Positions 1-10,300 of a stretch of DNA of 64,000 nucleotides are shown here, piece by piece. Position 1 is the first letter of the stretch. Every line of letters starts with the position of its first letter. Both the position numbers and the translations under genes were made by a program. Origin of the DNA: Nocardioides abyssi. Its GTDB lineage: Bacteria; Actinomycetota; Actinomycetes; Propionibacteriales; Nocardioidaceae. Where the stretch lies: positions 62,001 through 126,000 of the forward strand of contig NZ_JAUHJR010000002.1 of the NCBI RefSeq assembly GCF_030412915.1, written 5' to 3'. The notes below the pieces were generated by a model. The model was not told the DNA's origin, searched no databases, and worked only from the letters and a program-made list of their open reading frames with translations.

Positions 1-90
1 TGCGAGCGGCGCGGCAAGGTCGTGCAGCGCTCGAAGGTGTTCGTCGACCGCGGTCAGGTCGTCCGGCTCGGCACCGCCTGCCGGCGGTGA
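1..90 (+). CDS. C-terminal end of an unidentified protein (5' partial)
   Basis: Frame 1 is open from the window edge to a TGA at 88-90 and encodes 29 residues rich in Arg, Lys and Val, with two Cys. The tail reads like a beta-strand end of a larger protein (KVVQRSKVFVDRGQVVRLG). The next gene converges on it, stopping 4 bases later at 95, which fits a true gene end. Too little is present to assign a family. Confidence 0.45.
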   Translation, partial: CERRGKVVQRSKVFVDRGQVVRLGTACRR

Positions 91-94
91 GGAC

Positions 95-676
95 CTAGCC
101 GACCCGGTCGAGGAAGACCAGGAAGCGGTCGGCGAGCAGGCCCGCCGCGTCCGCGTCGTACGTCGGCAGGCTGTCGTCGGCGAACAGGTGCACGTCGCCG
201 GGGTAGGTGAACAGCTCCACCTCGGCGACCCCGGACCCGGCGAAGCCCCGGGCGGCGTCGAGGTCGCCCTCCTCGGCGAAGACCGGGTCGGCGTCCATCC
301 CGTGCACCTGCACCGGCACGCCCGCGGGCCAGGGCGGACCGAGCTCGGCCGGCGGCACGAACGACTCCATCAGCACCGCCCCGCGGACCCCGGCCCGGGT
401 CTGCGCGACGCGCTGCGCCGGCAGCACCCCCATCGAGAAGCCGGCGACCACGAGCGCCACGGGCAGGTCGGCCACCGCGGCCTCCCCGCGCTCGACGACC
501 GTCCCGAACCCGAGCTCGCGCACGTGCGCCATCCCCTCCTCGACCGAGGAGGACCGGTGCCCGTCGAGCAGGTCGGGGGTGTGCACGGTGTGCCCGGCCG
601 CCCGCAGCCGGTCCGCGAACGCGCGGACCCCGTCGGTGAGACCCAGCACGTGGTGGAAGAGGACGACCTCGACCAT
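95..676 (-). CDS. Dienelactone hydrolase family protein
   Basis: A 193-aa single-domain alpha/beta hydrolase, about the usual length for small DLH-like proteins. The nucleophile elbow is GFSMG with Ser81 rather than the Cys of classical dienelactone hydrolase. An acid residue near Asp128/Asp130 and His163 (GDVHLF) complete a plausible triad. No signal peptide is visible, so it is cytosolic. The N-terminus (VVLFHHVLGLTDGVRAFADRL) is typical of the actinobacterial branch of the family. The natural substrate cannot be read from the sequence; carboxyl ester hydrolysis is the family activity. It is transcribed away from the SpoU gene, sharing its strand. Confidence 0.8.
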   Translation of the reverse strand: MVEVVLFHHVLGLTDGVRAFADRLRAAGHTVHTPDLLDGHRSSSVEEGMAHVRELGFGTVVERGEAAVADLPVALVVAGFSMGVLPAQRVAQTRAGVRGAVLMESFVPPAELGPPWPAGVPVQVHGMDADPVFAEEGDLDAARGFAGSGVAEVELFTYPGDVHLFADDSLPTYDADAAGLLADRFLVFLDRVG

Positions 677-709
677 CCGCTCATCGTGGACCCGGCCACC
701 GACAGTGGG

Positions 710-1390
710 CTACCCCCGCCAGGCCGCGTCGTCGGAGAGGTCGGCGTGGGCGCGGACCCAGGAGTGCATGGCGATCGCGGCCGCGGCGGAGGCGTTGATG
801 GACCGGGTCGAGCCGAACTGCGCGATCGAGAAGGTCCCGTCGCACGCCTCCCGCGCCGCCTCGCTGAGCCCCGGGCCCTCCTGCCCGAAGAGGAAGCAGA
901 CCCGCCGCGGCACGTCGGTGGTCTCCAGGTGCAGCGAGCCGGGCAGGTTGTCGATGCCGAGCAGCGGGACCGGGCCGCCCGGCAGCTCGGCGAGGTAGGC
1001 CCCCAGGTCGGTGACCGTCGGGTGGTGCCGCACGTGCTGGTAGCGGTCGGTCACCATCGCCCCGCGGCGGTTCCACCGGCGGTTGCCGACGATGTGGACC
1101 TCGGCGGCGAGGAACGCGTTCGCCGAGCGCACGATCGTGCCGATGTTGAAGTCGTGCTGCCAGTTCTCGATCGCCACGTGGAAGTCGTGGCGGCGGGTGT
1201 CGAGGTCGGCCACGATCGCCTCGACGGTCCAGTACCGGTAGCGGTCGACCACGTTGCGCCGGTCGCCCTCGGCGAGCAGCGCGGCGTCGTACTGCTCCCC
1301 CGTCGGCCACGGCCCCTCCCACGGACCGACGCCCACCTCGGCGGGTCCGTGCGGCATCGGGTCGTACGGCGCCCGGCGGTCCTCCTCCAC
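710..1390 (-). CDS. SpoU/TrmH-family RNA 2'-O-methyltransferase
   Basis: A 226-aa SPOUT-fold methyltransferase that would transfer a methyl group from S-adenosylmethionine to a ribose 2'-OH of tRNA or rRNA. All three SpoU motifs are present: motif 1 NIGTIVRSANAF (about residues 82-93), motif 2 FLFGQEGPGLS (about 166-176) and motif 3 with FGSTRSINASAAAAIA (about 192-207). I chose the GTG at 1390 because a -10-like TACGCT lies at 1403-1398, 7 nt upstream, giving a leaderless start. The open frame also extends to 1423, and an ATG at 1357 is possible. It is divergent from the DedA gene. The exact target nucleotide is unknown. Confidence 0.88.
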   Translation of the reverse strand: MEEDRRAPYDPMPHGPAEVGVGPWEGPWPTGEQYDAALLAEGDRRNVVDRYRYWTVEAIVADLDTRRHDFHVAIENWQHDFNIGTIVRSANAFLAAEVHIVGNRRWNRRGAMVTDRYQHVRHHPTVTDLGAYLAELPGGPVPLLGIDNLPGSLHLETTDVPRRVCFLFGQEGPGLSEAAREACDGTFSIAQFGSTRSINASAAAAIAMHSWVRAHADLSDDAAWRG

Positions 1391-1397
1391 GCCCCGC

Positions 1398-1443
1398 AGC
1401 GTAGGTGGCCGCCCGGCAGCCACCCGCGTCCGGCCGTTACGCT
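1398..1443. promoter_or_regulatory. Divergent pair of leaderless -10 elements
   Basis: TACGCT occurs on the minus strand at 1403-1398, 7 nt before the GTG at 1390, and on the plus strand at 1438-1443, 6 nt before the GTG at 1450. Both spacings suit leaderless transcripts in which the start codon is the 5' end of the mRNA. This sets the starts of the methyltransferase and DedA genes. No convincing -35 boxes were picked. Confidence 0.5.
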
Positions 1444-1449
1444 GAGGAG

Positions 1450-2211
1450 GTGAGCGCGCTCGCGGGAGGCCTCGTCCTCCCCTCGCCGATGATGCTCGGC
1501 CTCGACTTCCTGGACCCGCAGTGGCTCCTCTCGCAGTTCGGCGCGGAGCTGTTCTGGATCAGCCTGCTCATCGTCTTCGTCGAGTGCGGGCTCTTCTTCC
1601 CGTTCCTGCCCGGCGACAGCCTGCTCTTCGCGCTCGGGATCTTCATCGCAACCGGCCAGATCGACCTCTTCCCCGGCACCCGGCTCGCCGAGCTCGGCAT
1701 CGCGCTCGTGCTGATGACGGCGGCGGCGTGGCTGGGCAACGTGACCGGCTACGAGATCGGCCGGCGCATCGGCCCGGGCCTGCGCGAACGGGACGGGCGG
1801 GTGCTCAAGCAGAAGTACTTCGACCAGACCGAGGCCTTCTTCGACCGCCACGGCAACAAGGCGCTGGTCATCGGCCGGTTCGTGGCGTTCGTGCGCACCT
1901 ACATCACCGTCGTCGCCGGCATCACCGGCATGCCGCGCCGCCGCTTCTACACCTGGAGCGCCGTCGGCGGCGTCTCGTGGGTCGTCAGCGTGACCTGCCT
2001 GGGCTACTTCCTCGGCCACACCGTGCCGTGGCTGGAGTCCAACATCGACCTGATCTTCCTGGTGATCCTCGCCTTCACGGCCGTCCCGATCGCCTACGAG
2101 TGGTGGCGCCACCGCCGCACCGACTCCCCGCTGGCCGACGACAACGACCACGACGGCCGGCCCGACCGCGACATCACCGGCGCCTCCGTCCCGCCGCGCT
2201 CCGGCGCCTGA
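1450..2211 (+). CDS. DedA family membrane protein
   Basis: A 253-aa polytopic inner-membrane protein of the DedA/SNARE-associated family, whose members act as lipid transporters or scramblases and affect membrane potential and envelope stress. Hydrophobic segments flank the family signature: FVECGLFFPFLPGDSLLFALG near the N-terminus, then GNVTGYEIGRRIG, and the conserved block containing FDRHGNKALVIGRFVAFVRTY and AGITGMPRRRFYTW. The C-terminal tail is hydrophilic and Asp-rich (DDNDHDGRPDRD). The start is GTG at 1450, behind a -10-like TACGCT; the frame is open back to 1405 and a downstream ATG lies at 1489. A second DedA paralogue ends just downstream in the opposite direction. Confidence 0.88.
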   Translation: MSALAGGLVLPSPMMLGLDFLDPQWLLSQFGAELFWISLLIVFVECGLFFPFLPGDSLLFALGIFIATGQIDLFPGTRLAELGIALVLMTAAAWLGNVTGYEIGRRIGPGLRERDGRVLKQKYFDQTEAFFDRHGNKALVIGRFVAFVRTYITVVAGITGMPRRRFYTWSAVGGVSWVVSVTCLGYFLGHTVPWLESNIDLIFLVILAFTAVPIAYEWWRHRRTDSPLADDNDHDGRPDRDITGASVPPRSGA

Positions 2212-2239
2212 GGGACCCGCCAGCCGGGGGGCGGCAGCG

Positions 2240-2950
2240 TCAGGCGGTACGCCGGTCGTGACGGATGGCGCGGACGCGGACGACGAGCCACCAGCACACG
2301 CCGAGGGCGACGACGGCGATGACGACCCACTGGAAGACGCCGACGTACTCCTCGACGCGGTGCCACTGCTCGCCGAGCCAGTAGCCGGCGAGCACGAAGG
2401 TGGTGTTCCAGATGGCCGAGCCGAGGAAGGTCAGCAGCAGGAACTGGCCGAACGGCATCCGTTCCAGGCCCGCCGGCACCGAGATGAGGCTGCGGAAGAT
2501 CGGGATCATCCGGCCGAAGAAGACCGCCTTGCGACCGTGCCGGCCGAACCACGCCTCGGTCTTCTCCAGGTCCTCGGTCTTGACCAGCGGCAGCCGCTCC
2601 CAGACCCAGTAGACCCGGTCGCGGCCGATGAGCACGCCGAGCACGTAGAGCAGCACCGCACCGACGACGGAGCCGGCGGTGGTCCAGCCGATCGCCTCGG
2701 CGAGGGTGAAGCTGCCCCGGCTGGCGGTGAAGCCGGCCAGCGGCAGGATCACCTCGCTGGGCAGCGGCGGGAAGAGGTTCTCCAGCGCGATCGCGAGCCC
2801 CGCGCCGGGGGCGCCGAGCTTCTCCATCAGGTCGACGGCCCAGCCGGCGACGCCGCCGAGCTCGTCGGAGTCGGAGGACGCGCCCGCGGCCGCGGTGACG
2901 ACCGAGCCGACGACCGAGCTGACGGAGCTGACGGCGGAGCTGAGGATCAT
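2240..2950 (-). CDS. DedA family membrane protein (second paralogue)
   Basis: A 236-aa DedA-family inner-membrane protein. After a Ser/Val/Ala-rich N-terminus come the conserved ENLFPPLPSEVILPLAG motif (about residues 62-78), an amphipathic cytosolic stretch, FGRHGRKAVFFGRMIPIFRS and AGLERMPFGQFLLLT. Its start codon overlaps the pyrE stop in an ATGA arrangement (2947-2950), so the two are translationally coupled. It is closer to the PP[L/I]PSE type than the neighbour at 1450, which has PFLPGD, so this is not a recent tandem duplication. A lipid-transport role is family knowledge; coupling to pyrimidine synthesis is unexplained. Confidence 0.88.
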   Translation of the reverse strand: MILSSAVSSVSSVVGSVVTAAAGASSDSDELGGVAGWAVDLMEKLGAPGAGLAIALENLFPPLPSEVILPLAGFTASRGSFTLAEAIGWTTAGSVVGAVLLYVLGVLIGRDRVYWVWERLPLVKTEDLEKTEAWFGRHGRKAVFFGRMIPIFRSLISVPAGLERMPFGQFLLLTFLGSAIWNTTFVLAGYWLGEQWHRVEEYVGVFQWVVIAVVALGVCWWLVVRVRAIRHDRRTA

Positions 2951-3492
2951 GCGGTGGCAGCGGCGCGCGCGGCGTCGAGGTCGGCCTTGGTCAGCACGGC
3001 GCGGACCTCCAGGCCGAGGTCGGCGAGCGGCTGCTGGTCCTCGGGGCTGCGGTCGATCGCGCAGACCACGACCTCCACGACCGCGCCGGCCTCGCGGAGC
3101 GCCAGCGTGGCGTCGCGCACCGCACCGCCGGTGGTGATGACGTCCTCGACGAGGGTGACCCGCCGGCCGGACACGGCCGGACCCTCGGCGAGCTTGCAGG
3201 TGCCGTACTCCTTGGCCTTCTTGCGCACGAACAGCGCCGGCGTCCCGGTCATCCCGCTCACCGACGTCGCGAGCGGCACCCCGCCGAGCTCGAGGCCGCC
3301 GACCAGCTCGGTGTCGTGCGGCAGCAGCTGGACCATCTCCCGCGCGACCCGCTGGAGCAGGATCGGGTCGGCCTCGAAGAGGTACTTGTCGAAGTACTCC
3401 GGCGCCACCTGGCCCGACCGGAGCGTGAACGTCCCCGTCAGGCGGCAGCAGGCGTCGATGTCGGCGGCGAGCGAGTCGTCGGTGGTGGTCAC
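2947..3492 (-). CDS. pyrE: Orotate phosphoribosyltransferase
   Basis: A 181-aa type I phosphoribosyltransferase that joins orotate to PRPP to give orotidine monophosphate in de novo UMP synthesis. The PRPP-binding loop VTLVEDVITTGGAVRDA is clear, as are the FTLRSGQ N-terminal hood motif and the flexible-loop lysines (VRKKAKEYGT). I prefer the GTG at 3492, because an ACAAT-containing -10-like sequence lies 7 nt upstream; an in-frame ATG sits at 3501. The stop overlaps the start of the downstream DedA gene by 4 bases. It is divergent from the aminotransferase gene at 3559. Confidence 0.93.
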   Translation of the reverse strand: MTTTDDSLAADIDACCRLTGTFTLRSGQVAPEYFDKYLFEADPILLQRVAREMVQLLPHDTELVGGLELGGVPLATSVSGMTGTPALFVRKKAKEYGTCKLAEGPAVSGRRVTLVEDVITTGGAVRDATLALREAGAVVEVVVCAIDRSPEDQQPLADLGLEVRAVLTKADLDAARAAATA

Positions 3493-3558
3493 GTGCCTCA
3501 TTGTCACGCACGGCACCAGCCCGGCCGGCGACGTACCCGCGCTGCGTACCCTGGCGAG

Positions 3559-4737
3559 GTGCCGACTCCCCGGACGTCCGCCCCCACCGCCGCCCGCCTG
3601 GGCGGCATCCCGCCGACGATCTTCACCGAGATGTCCGCGCTCGCGACGCGCACCGGCTCGGTCAACCTCGGCCAGGGCTTCCCCGACGTCGACGGCCCCG
3701 CCTCGGTCATCGAAGCGGCGGCCGCGGCGCTGCGCAGCGGGCACAACCAGTACGCCCCGGGGCCCGGCGTCCCCGCGCTGCGCCAGGCCGTCGCCCGGCA
3801 CCAGCAGCGGCACTACGGCCTCGAGCTCGACCCCGACTCCGAGGTCGTCGTCACGACCGGCGCGACCGAGGGGATCGCCGCGGCGCTGCTCGGCCTGGTC
3901 GACCCCGGCGACGAGGTGGTCGTGCTCGAGCCCTACTACGACTCCTACCTCGCGATGATCCAGATGGCCGGAGGGGTACGCCGCCCGGTGACGCTCCGCG
4001 CGCCGGACTTCCGCCTCGACCCCGACGAGCTCCGCGCGGCGGTCGGCCCGCGGACGAAGCTGGTCCTGCTGAACTCCCCGCACAACCCCACCGGCAGTGT
4101 GCTGACCCGCGAGGAGCTCGCCGTGGTCGCCGAGGTGGCGGTCGAGCACGACCTCGTCGTGGTGACCGACGAGGTCTACGAGCACCTCACCTACGGCCAC
4201 GAGCACGTCCCGCTGGCGACCCTGCCGGGCATGCGCGAGCGGACGCTGACGCTCTCCAGCGTCGGGAAGTCGTGGTCGTTCACCGGCTGGAAGGTCGGCT
4301 GGGCCACCGGCCCGCGGCCGCTCGTGGAGGCGCTGCTGGGCGCCAAGCAGTGGCTGACCTTCACCTCGGGCGCGCCGCTGCAGCCGGCCGTGGCCCGGGC
4401 GCTCGACGAGGAGCCGGAGTGGCCGCGCGAGCTGGCCCGCGACCTGCGCCGCCGGCGCGACCTGCTCTGCACGGGGCTGGCCGAGGTGGGGATGGACGTG
4501 CGGGTGCCGGAGGGCACCTACTTCGCGATCGCCGACGTGGCGGCGTACGGCTGGGCCGACGGGCGGGAGTTCTGCCTGGCCCTGCCCGAGCGGGCCGGCG
4601 TCGTGGCGATCCCGGCGGTGGCCTTCCACGACGACGTGGAGGCGGGGCGGCACCTGGTGCGGTGGGCCTTCTGCAAGGAGGAGTCAGTGATCGAGGCCGG
4701 CCTCGCGCGGCTGCGCGAGGCCGACCTGATGGCCTGA
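3559..4737 (+). CDS. dapC: PLP-dependent aminotransferase, DapC-like (N-succinyldiaminopimelate aminotransferase)
   Basis: A 392-aa class I/II aminotransferase. It shows the N-terminal NLGQGFPD motif, the NQYAPGPGVPALR cofactor-region block, LLNSPHNPTG (substrate carboxylate site), VVVTDEVYEHL (PLP-binding Asp and Tyr) and the Schiff-base lysine in SSVGKSWSFTGWKVGW. The overall pattern matches the mycobacterial DapC-type proteins, which act in lysine/diaminopimelate synthesis; related methionine or kynurenine aminotransferases cannot be excluded. The GTG start at 3559 follows TACCCT (3547-3552) by 6 nt, a leaderless arrangement that excludes the longer upstream frame. Confidence 0.8.
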   Translation: MPTPRTSAPTAARLGGIPPTIFTEMSALATRTGSVNLGQGFPDVDGPASVIEAAAAALRSGHNQYAPGPGVPALRQAVARHQQRHYGLELDPDSEVVVTTGATEGIAAALLGLVDPGDEVVVLEPYYDSYLAMIQMAGGVRRPVTLRAPDFRLDPDELRAAVGPRTKLVLLNSPHNPTGSVLTREELAVVAEVAVEHDLVVVTDEVYEHLTYGHEHVPLATLPGMRERTLTLSSVGKSWSFTGWKVGWATGPRPLVEALLGAKQWLTFTSGAPLQPAVARALDEEPEWPRELARDLRRRRDLLCTGLAEVGMDVRVPEGTYFAIADVAAYGWADGREFCLALPERAGVVAIPAVAFHDDVEAGRHLVRWAFCKEESVIEAGLARLREADLMA

Positions 4738-4745
4738 GCCACCCC

Positions 4746-4785
4746 GGCTGGTCGAGGAGGTCGCGCAGCGACCGTCTCGAGACCC
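4746..4785. repeat. Palindromic intergenic element, copy A
   Basis: A 40-bp element between two convergent genes. The inner hairpin GGTCGC-gca-GCGACC lies inside outer arms GGTCGAG and CTCGAGACC. Its reverse complement recurs at 23558-23597 with only four differences, and those fall as two compensated base pairs. It probably also acts as a transcription-ending hairpin here. Confidence 0.75.
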
Positions 4786-4805
4786 GCCGCGCCGGACGGC
4801 GAGCG

Positions 4806-5489
4806 TCAGCCCCAGGGCTGGCTGGTGCCCGGCGGGAGCTGACCGGGCTGCTGGCCGCGGCGGGCGAACCAGTCCCCCGCGCCGCCGGCGAAGAGCAGGA
4901 CGATCGTGGCGACCGACGCGATGAGCGGGACCGCGGAGACGATCGAGAGGATGCCGACGAGGCTGAGCAGCGCGCTGATGGCCGCGCTGACGACGAGCAG
5001 GATGCGGGCGACGTTGGAGCGGCGCATGGCCAGCACCGCGAGCACGCAGGCCACCACGCTCCAGATGAACAGCACCGCCATGATCACCAGGAAGATCGTG
5101 GCGAGCTCGTCGCCGGTCGGCATGTCGGTGCTGTCGAAGGCCGGGTCGTCCTCGATCGCCTTGCGCAGCTCGTCGGAGAACGACTCGCGCGCCACGACCA
5201 GCGCGGCTGTCGCGAGGCCGAAGAGCAGGGCCGAGAGGCCGGCGCAGACCAGCGTGATGACGGCCGCCGCGGTGACGGTGCCCGGGCGCTTGTCGGGGTC
5301 GACGGGCGCCGCGGTCCCGTAGCCGCCGGGGCTGCCATAGCCACCAGGGCCGCCGGGGCCACCAGCGCCGCCGGGACCGGCCGGCGGGGCGCCGTACGGG
5401 TTGGTCGGCTGCTGGCCGTAGGGGTTGGTCGGCTGCTGGCCGTAGGGGTTCTCGCTCGGCGGAGGAGGTCCGTAGGGAGAGTCGCTCAT
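4806..5489 (-). CDS. Membrane protein with Pro/Gly/Tyr-rich N-terminus and four TM segments
   Basis: A 227-aa protein of unknown function. Residues 1-70 are low-complexity, with PYGQQP and GGPGGYGSPGG repeats, as in many actinobacterial DUF4190/DUF4064-like proteins. Predicted membrane segments lie at about 72-100, 129-155, 160-180 and 183-202. The acidic loop at 101-128 (SFSDELRKAIEDDPAF) would face the opposite side from the cytosolic tail. It lies just downstream of a similar architecture at 5538-6662 on the same strand, so the two may be co-transcribed. No enzymatic motif is visible. Confidence 0.7.
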   Translation of the reverse strand: MSDSPYGPPPPSENPYGQQPTNPYGQQPTNPYGAPPAGPGGAGGPGGPGGYGSPGGYGTAAPVDPDKRPGTVTAAAVITLVCAGLSALLFGLATAALVVARESFSDELRKAIEDDPAFDSTDMPTGDELATIFLVIMAVLFIWSVVACVLAVLAMRRSNVARILLVVSAAISALLSLVGILSIVSAVPLIASVATIVLLFAGGAGDWFARRGQQPGQLPPGTSQPWG

Positions 5490-5537
5490 GCGACCACTCT
5501 CCCAGACCCGTGCCGGGGCCGACCGCCGCGACCCGGG

Positions 5538-6662
5538 TCAGCGGCGGTCGACGAAGGCCCGCACGTCCGGGCGGGCCAGCAGCACCATCGTCGCGACGCA
5601 GATCGCGAGCGGCACGAGGACGACCAGGTTGCCGCTGACCACGCTGACCAGGCACAGCACGGAGGCCGCGGCCGCGCACACGACCAGGGCGAGCCGGGCC
5701 CAGCGGGCGCCGCGCCACAGGAAGCCGGCGGCCACGGCCGCCAGCACCGACCACAGCACGACGACGACGCCGGCGGCCACGACCGCCTCGCGCAGGGTCG
5801 AGGCCGAGAGGTCGCGGTCGCCGATCTGCGGGTTGTCGCGCAGCTGGTCGAGCACGAAGTCCGGCGCGGCGAGCACCACCAGCACGACCATGCCCATGCC
5901 GACCGCGGCCAGGCCGGTGCCGGCCCAGGTCAGCGCACAGGCCCACACCAGGCCCGAGGGGCGGGGGTCAGCGCCCCGCGCCGCCCCCGGCGCCGAGGGG
6001 TACGCCGCGTGCCGACCCGCCGGCGCGGACTGCGCCGCGGGAGCGGACGACCCGGGCTGCCCGCCGCCGGCGGCCGTCCCGAACCCCTGCCAGGCGCGCG
6101 GCTGCGACGAACCGGCCCCGGGGTCGGCGGGCGGCGCCACCGGTCGGTCCGCCAGCCCGCCCTCGGGCCGGTCCGACCGGTCGGACCCGCGCTCCTGCCG
6201 CGCGGCCGGACGGGCCGGCTCGGGCCGGGTGGGCGGCTCGGTGCCGTCGAACCACGACCGGGTCGGCTGCATCCACAGCACGACCACGGCGGCGGCGACG
6301 ATCGACGAGACGAACCCACCGGCGGCCATCCCGCACAGGAAGAGCGGCAGCGCCAGCACCGACAGCGTGAGTCGGGCGCCGCGGGAGCGCTGGAGCACGT
6401 AGTAGCCCAGCACCGCGCTCGCGGCCGCACACGCCGCGGCGACCATCGTCAGCACCCGCAGCAGGTCGAGCACCTCGGTGGTGCCGAGCCCCAGCCCGTC
6501 GCCGGGCGGCACGGCGAGGAAGTCCTCGACCGACTCGCGGGTGTCGAGGCTGGTGAGCCCCGCGACCCGCTCGAAGGCCGAGAGCACGACGAACAGCGAG
6601 CCGCCCATGATCATCCAGGCCGACAGCGTGGCCTGGCGGGGACGGACGGGCTTGGTGCTCAT
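5538..6662 (-). CDS. Multi-pass membrane protein with a Pro-rich central linker
   Basis: A 374-aa protein of unknown function. About three TM segments occupy residues 15-130, followed by a disordered stretch rich in Pro, Ala, Gly and Arg (about 135-235), then about four further TM segments to the C-terminus (VRAFVDRR end). It looks like two small membrane modules joined by a linker. The second half resembles the fold layout of the neighbouring 4806-5489 protein, suggesting a family relation. The ATG at 6662 lies 18 bases downstream of the clpB stop, so read-through from clpB is possible. Confidence 0.68.
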   Translation of the reverse strand: MSTKPVRPRQATLSAWMIMGGSLFVVLSAFERVAGLTSLDTRESVEDFLAVPPGDGLGLGTTEVLDLLRVLTMVAAACAAASAVLGYYVLQRSRGARLTLSVLALPLFLCGMAAGGFVSSIVAAAVVVLWMQPTRSWFDGTEPPTRPEPARPAARQERGSDRSDRPEGGLADRPVAPPADPGAGSSQPRAWQGFGTAAGGGQPGSSAPAAQSAPAGRHAAYPSAPGAARGADPRPSGLVWACALTWAGTGLAAVGMGMVVLVVLAAPDFVLDQLRDNPQIGDRDLSASTLREAVVAAGVVVVLWSVLAAVAAGFLWRGARWARLALVVCAAAASVLCLVSVVSGNLVVLVPLAICVATMVLLARPDVRAFVDRR

Positions 6663-6680
6663 GCGCGCCAGTCTCCCAGG

Positions 6681-9269
<2,589 letters not shown>

Positions 9270-9331
9270 GCGGGTTCTCCTGATCGTGCGGGTGGGACCA
9301 GTGTGGTCGTCGCTGGGTGCAACGCGCGAGA

Positions 9332-9354
9332 AGTTGAGTCTGTTCCACTCAACT
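9332..9354 (-). promoter_or_regulatory. HAIR operator (HspR-binding inverted repeat) of clpB
   Basis: TTGAGT at 9334-9339 and ACTCAA at 9347-9352 are separated by exactly 7 nt, and flanking AG/CT extends the symmetry to 8 bp per arm. This matches the HAIR consensus for HspR. It lies about 65 bp upstream of clpB. The hspR gene is in this window at 12520-12951. Confidence 0.9.
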
Positions 9355-9501
9355 TCGACTTCTTTCCGCAGGTGGGGGTGGGTGCCGGGGTGGTCGGCCG
9401 GGCGTGCCTGGCCGAACGGGCGGCTGCCTAGTCCGCCCGGGTCATTTGCCCCCGAAGGCGCGACCGCCGCGGGGGCCCCGCCCTAGATTGCGGCGCGGGA
9501 A

Positions 9502-9520
9502 GTCCCGGCCTGGCCGGGAC
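9502..9520 (+). promoter_or_regulatory. Hairpin in the 5' region of the signalling operon
   Basis: GTCCCGG (9502-9508) and CCGGGAC (9514-9520) form a perfect 7-bp inverted repeat with a 5-nt loop. It ends just before the ribosome site GGGGGAGGA and the ATG at 9533. A TAGATT hexamer at 9484-9489 could be the -10 box, which would place the hairpin in the mRNA leader. The role is unknown. Confidence 0.4.
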
Positions 9521-9532
9521 GGGGGAGGAACT

Positions 9533-10300
9533 ATGACGGCCTTCGTGGCCGCGGGTGGGGCGAGCCTGCTCGCGCACGGCGTGCACTGGACCATCGTCCT
9601 CGGCGGGACCGCCGGGATGGTGGCGCTGGTGCTGCCCGCCGTGCTCGACAGGTTCGCCCCGCGTCTCGCCCGCTACGTCGACCCGGCGCCGCGCCGTCCG
9701 CGTGACGAGCACGAGCGACGGGTGCACGAGGTGCGGGCCCGGCTGCTGGCCCGCGCGCCGAGCGGCGCGCCGACCGCGACGCCGTTCTTCCCCCTCGACG
9801 TCGTCCCCGGCAGTTCGGACGCCACCCCGCCGTCGTACGCCGCCGCGCTGACCGCGCCGCTGGCGCTGACCGCCTCGCTGGCGGCCGCCGGGGTGCACGC
9901 GGCCGTGGGCGCGGCGCACCTGTCCGGGCAGCCGCTGCTCGGCTCGCTCTTCGTGCTCTGCGCGCTTGCCCAGCTGGCCTGGGCCGCCCAGCTGCTCCAG
10001 GCCCCGTCGGCACCGCTGGTCCTCGCCGGGCTGGTCGGCAACGCCGGCCTCGTGGCGGCCTGGCTCGCCACCCGCCTCCCGGTGCTGCCGCAGCTCGCGC
10101 CGGAGCCCTTCGGGGTGTGGGACGTCCTGGCCGCCGGCTGGGAGGTCGCCCTGGTCGCGACCTGCGCCGTGCTGCTCGCCTCGGGCACCGCGACGACCCG
10201 GCCCGCGCCGTGGCGCGGGTGGCGGCCGGTCGCCCGCGCAGCGCTGGTCTGCTCGGCGCTGCTGCTGCTCCTCACCTCCACGAGCGGAGTCCCCGCATGA
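9533..10300 (+). CDS. Multi-pass membrane protein, first gene of a signalling operon
   Basis: A 255-aa protein of unknown family with an N-terminal hydrophobic segment (about residues 15-40), a charged Arg-rich loop (about 45-80) and about five further Ala/Leu-rich membrane segments from residue 100 on. The ATG at 9533 has a strong GGGGGAGGA ribosome site, which rules out the longer upstream frame. Its TGA overlaps the ATG of the next gene (ATGA at 10297-10300), so it belongs with the two signalling proteins downstream. It may be the sensory or transported-signal membrane partner; that is inference from context only. Confidence 0.7.
   Translation: MTAFVAAGGASLLAHGVHWTIVLGGTAGMVALVLPAVLDRFAPRLARYVDPAPRRPRDEHERRVHEVRARLLARAPSGAPTATPFFPLDVVPGSSDATPPSYAAALTAPLALTASLAAAGVHAAVGAAHLSGQPLLGSLFVLCALAQLAWAAQLLQAPSAPLVLAGLVGNAGLVAAWLATRLPVLPQLAPEPFGVWDVLAAGWEVALVATCAVLLASGTATTRPAPWRGWRPVARAALVCSALLLLLTSTSGVPA

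Noticed and set aside
2240-3511. 423-aa frame extending the second DedA protein
   Set aside because: The extension is off-frame pyrE; the real start at 2950 overlaps the pyrE stop.
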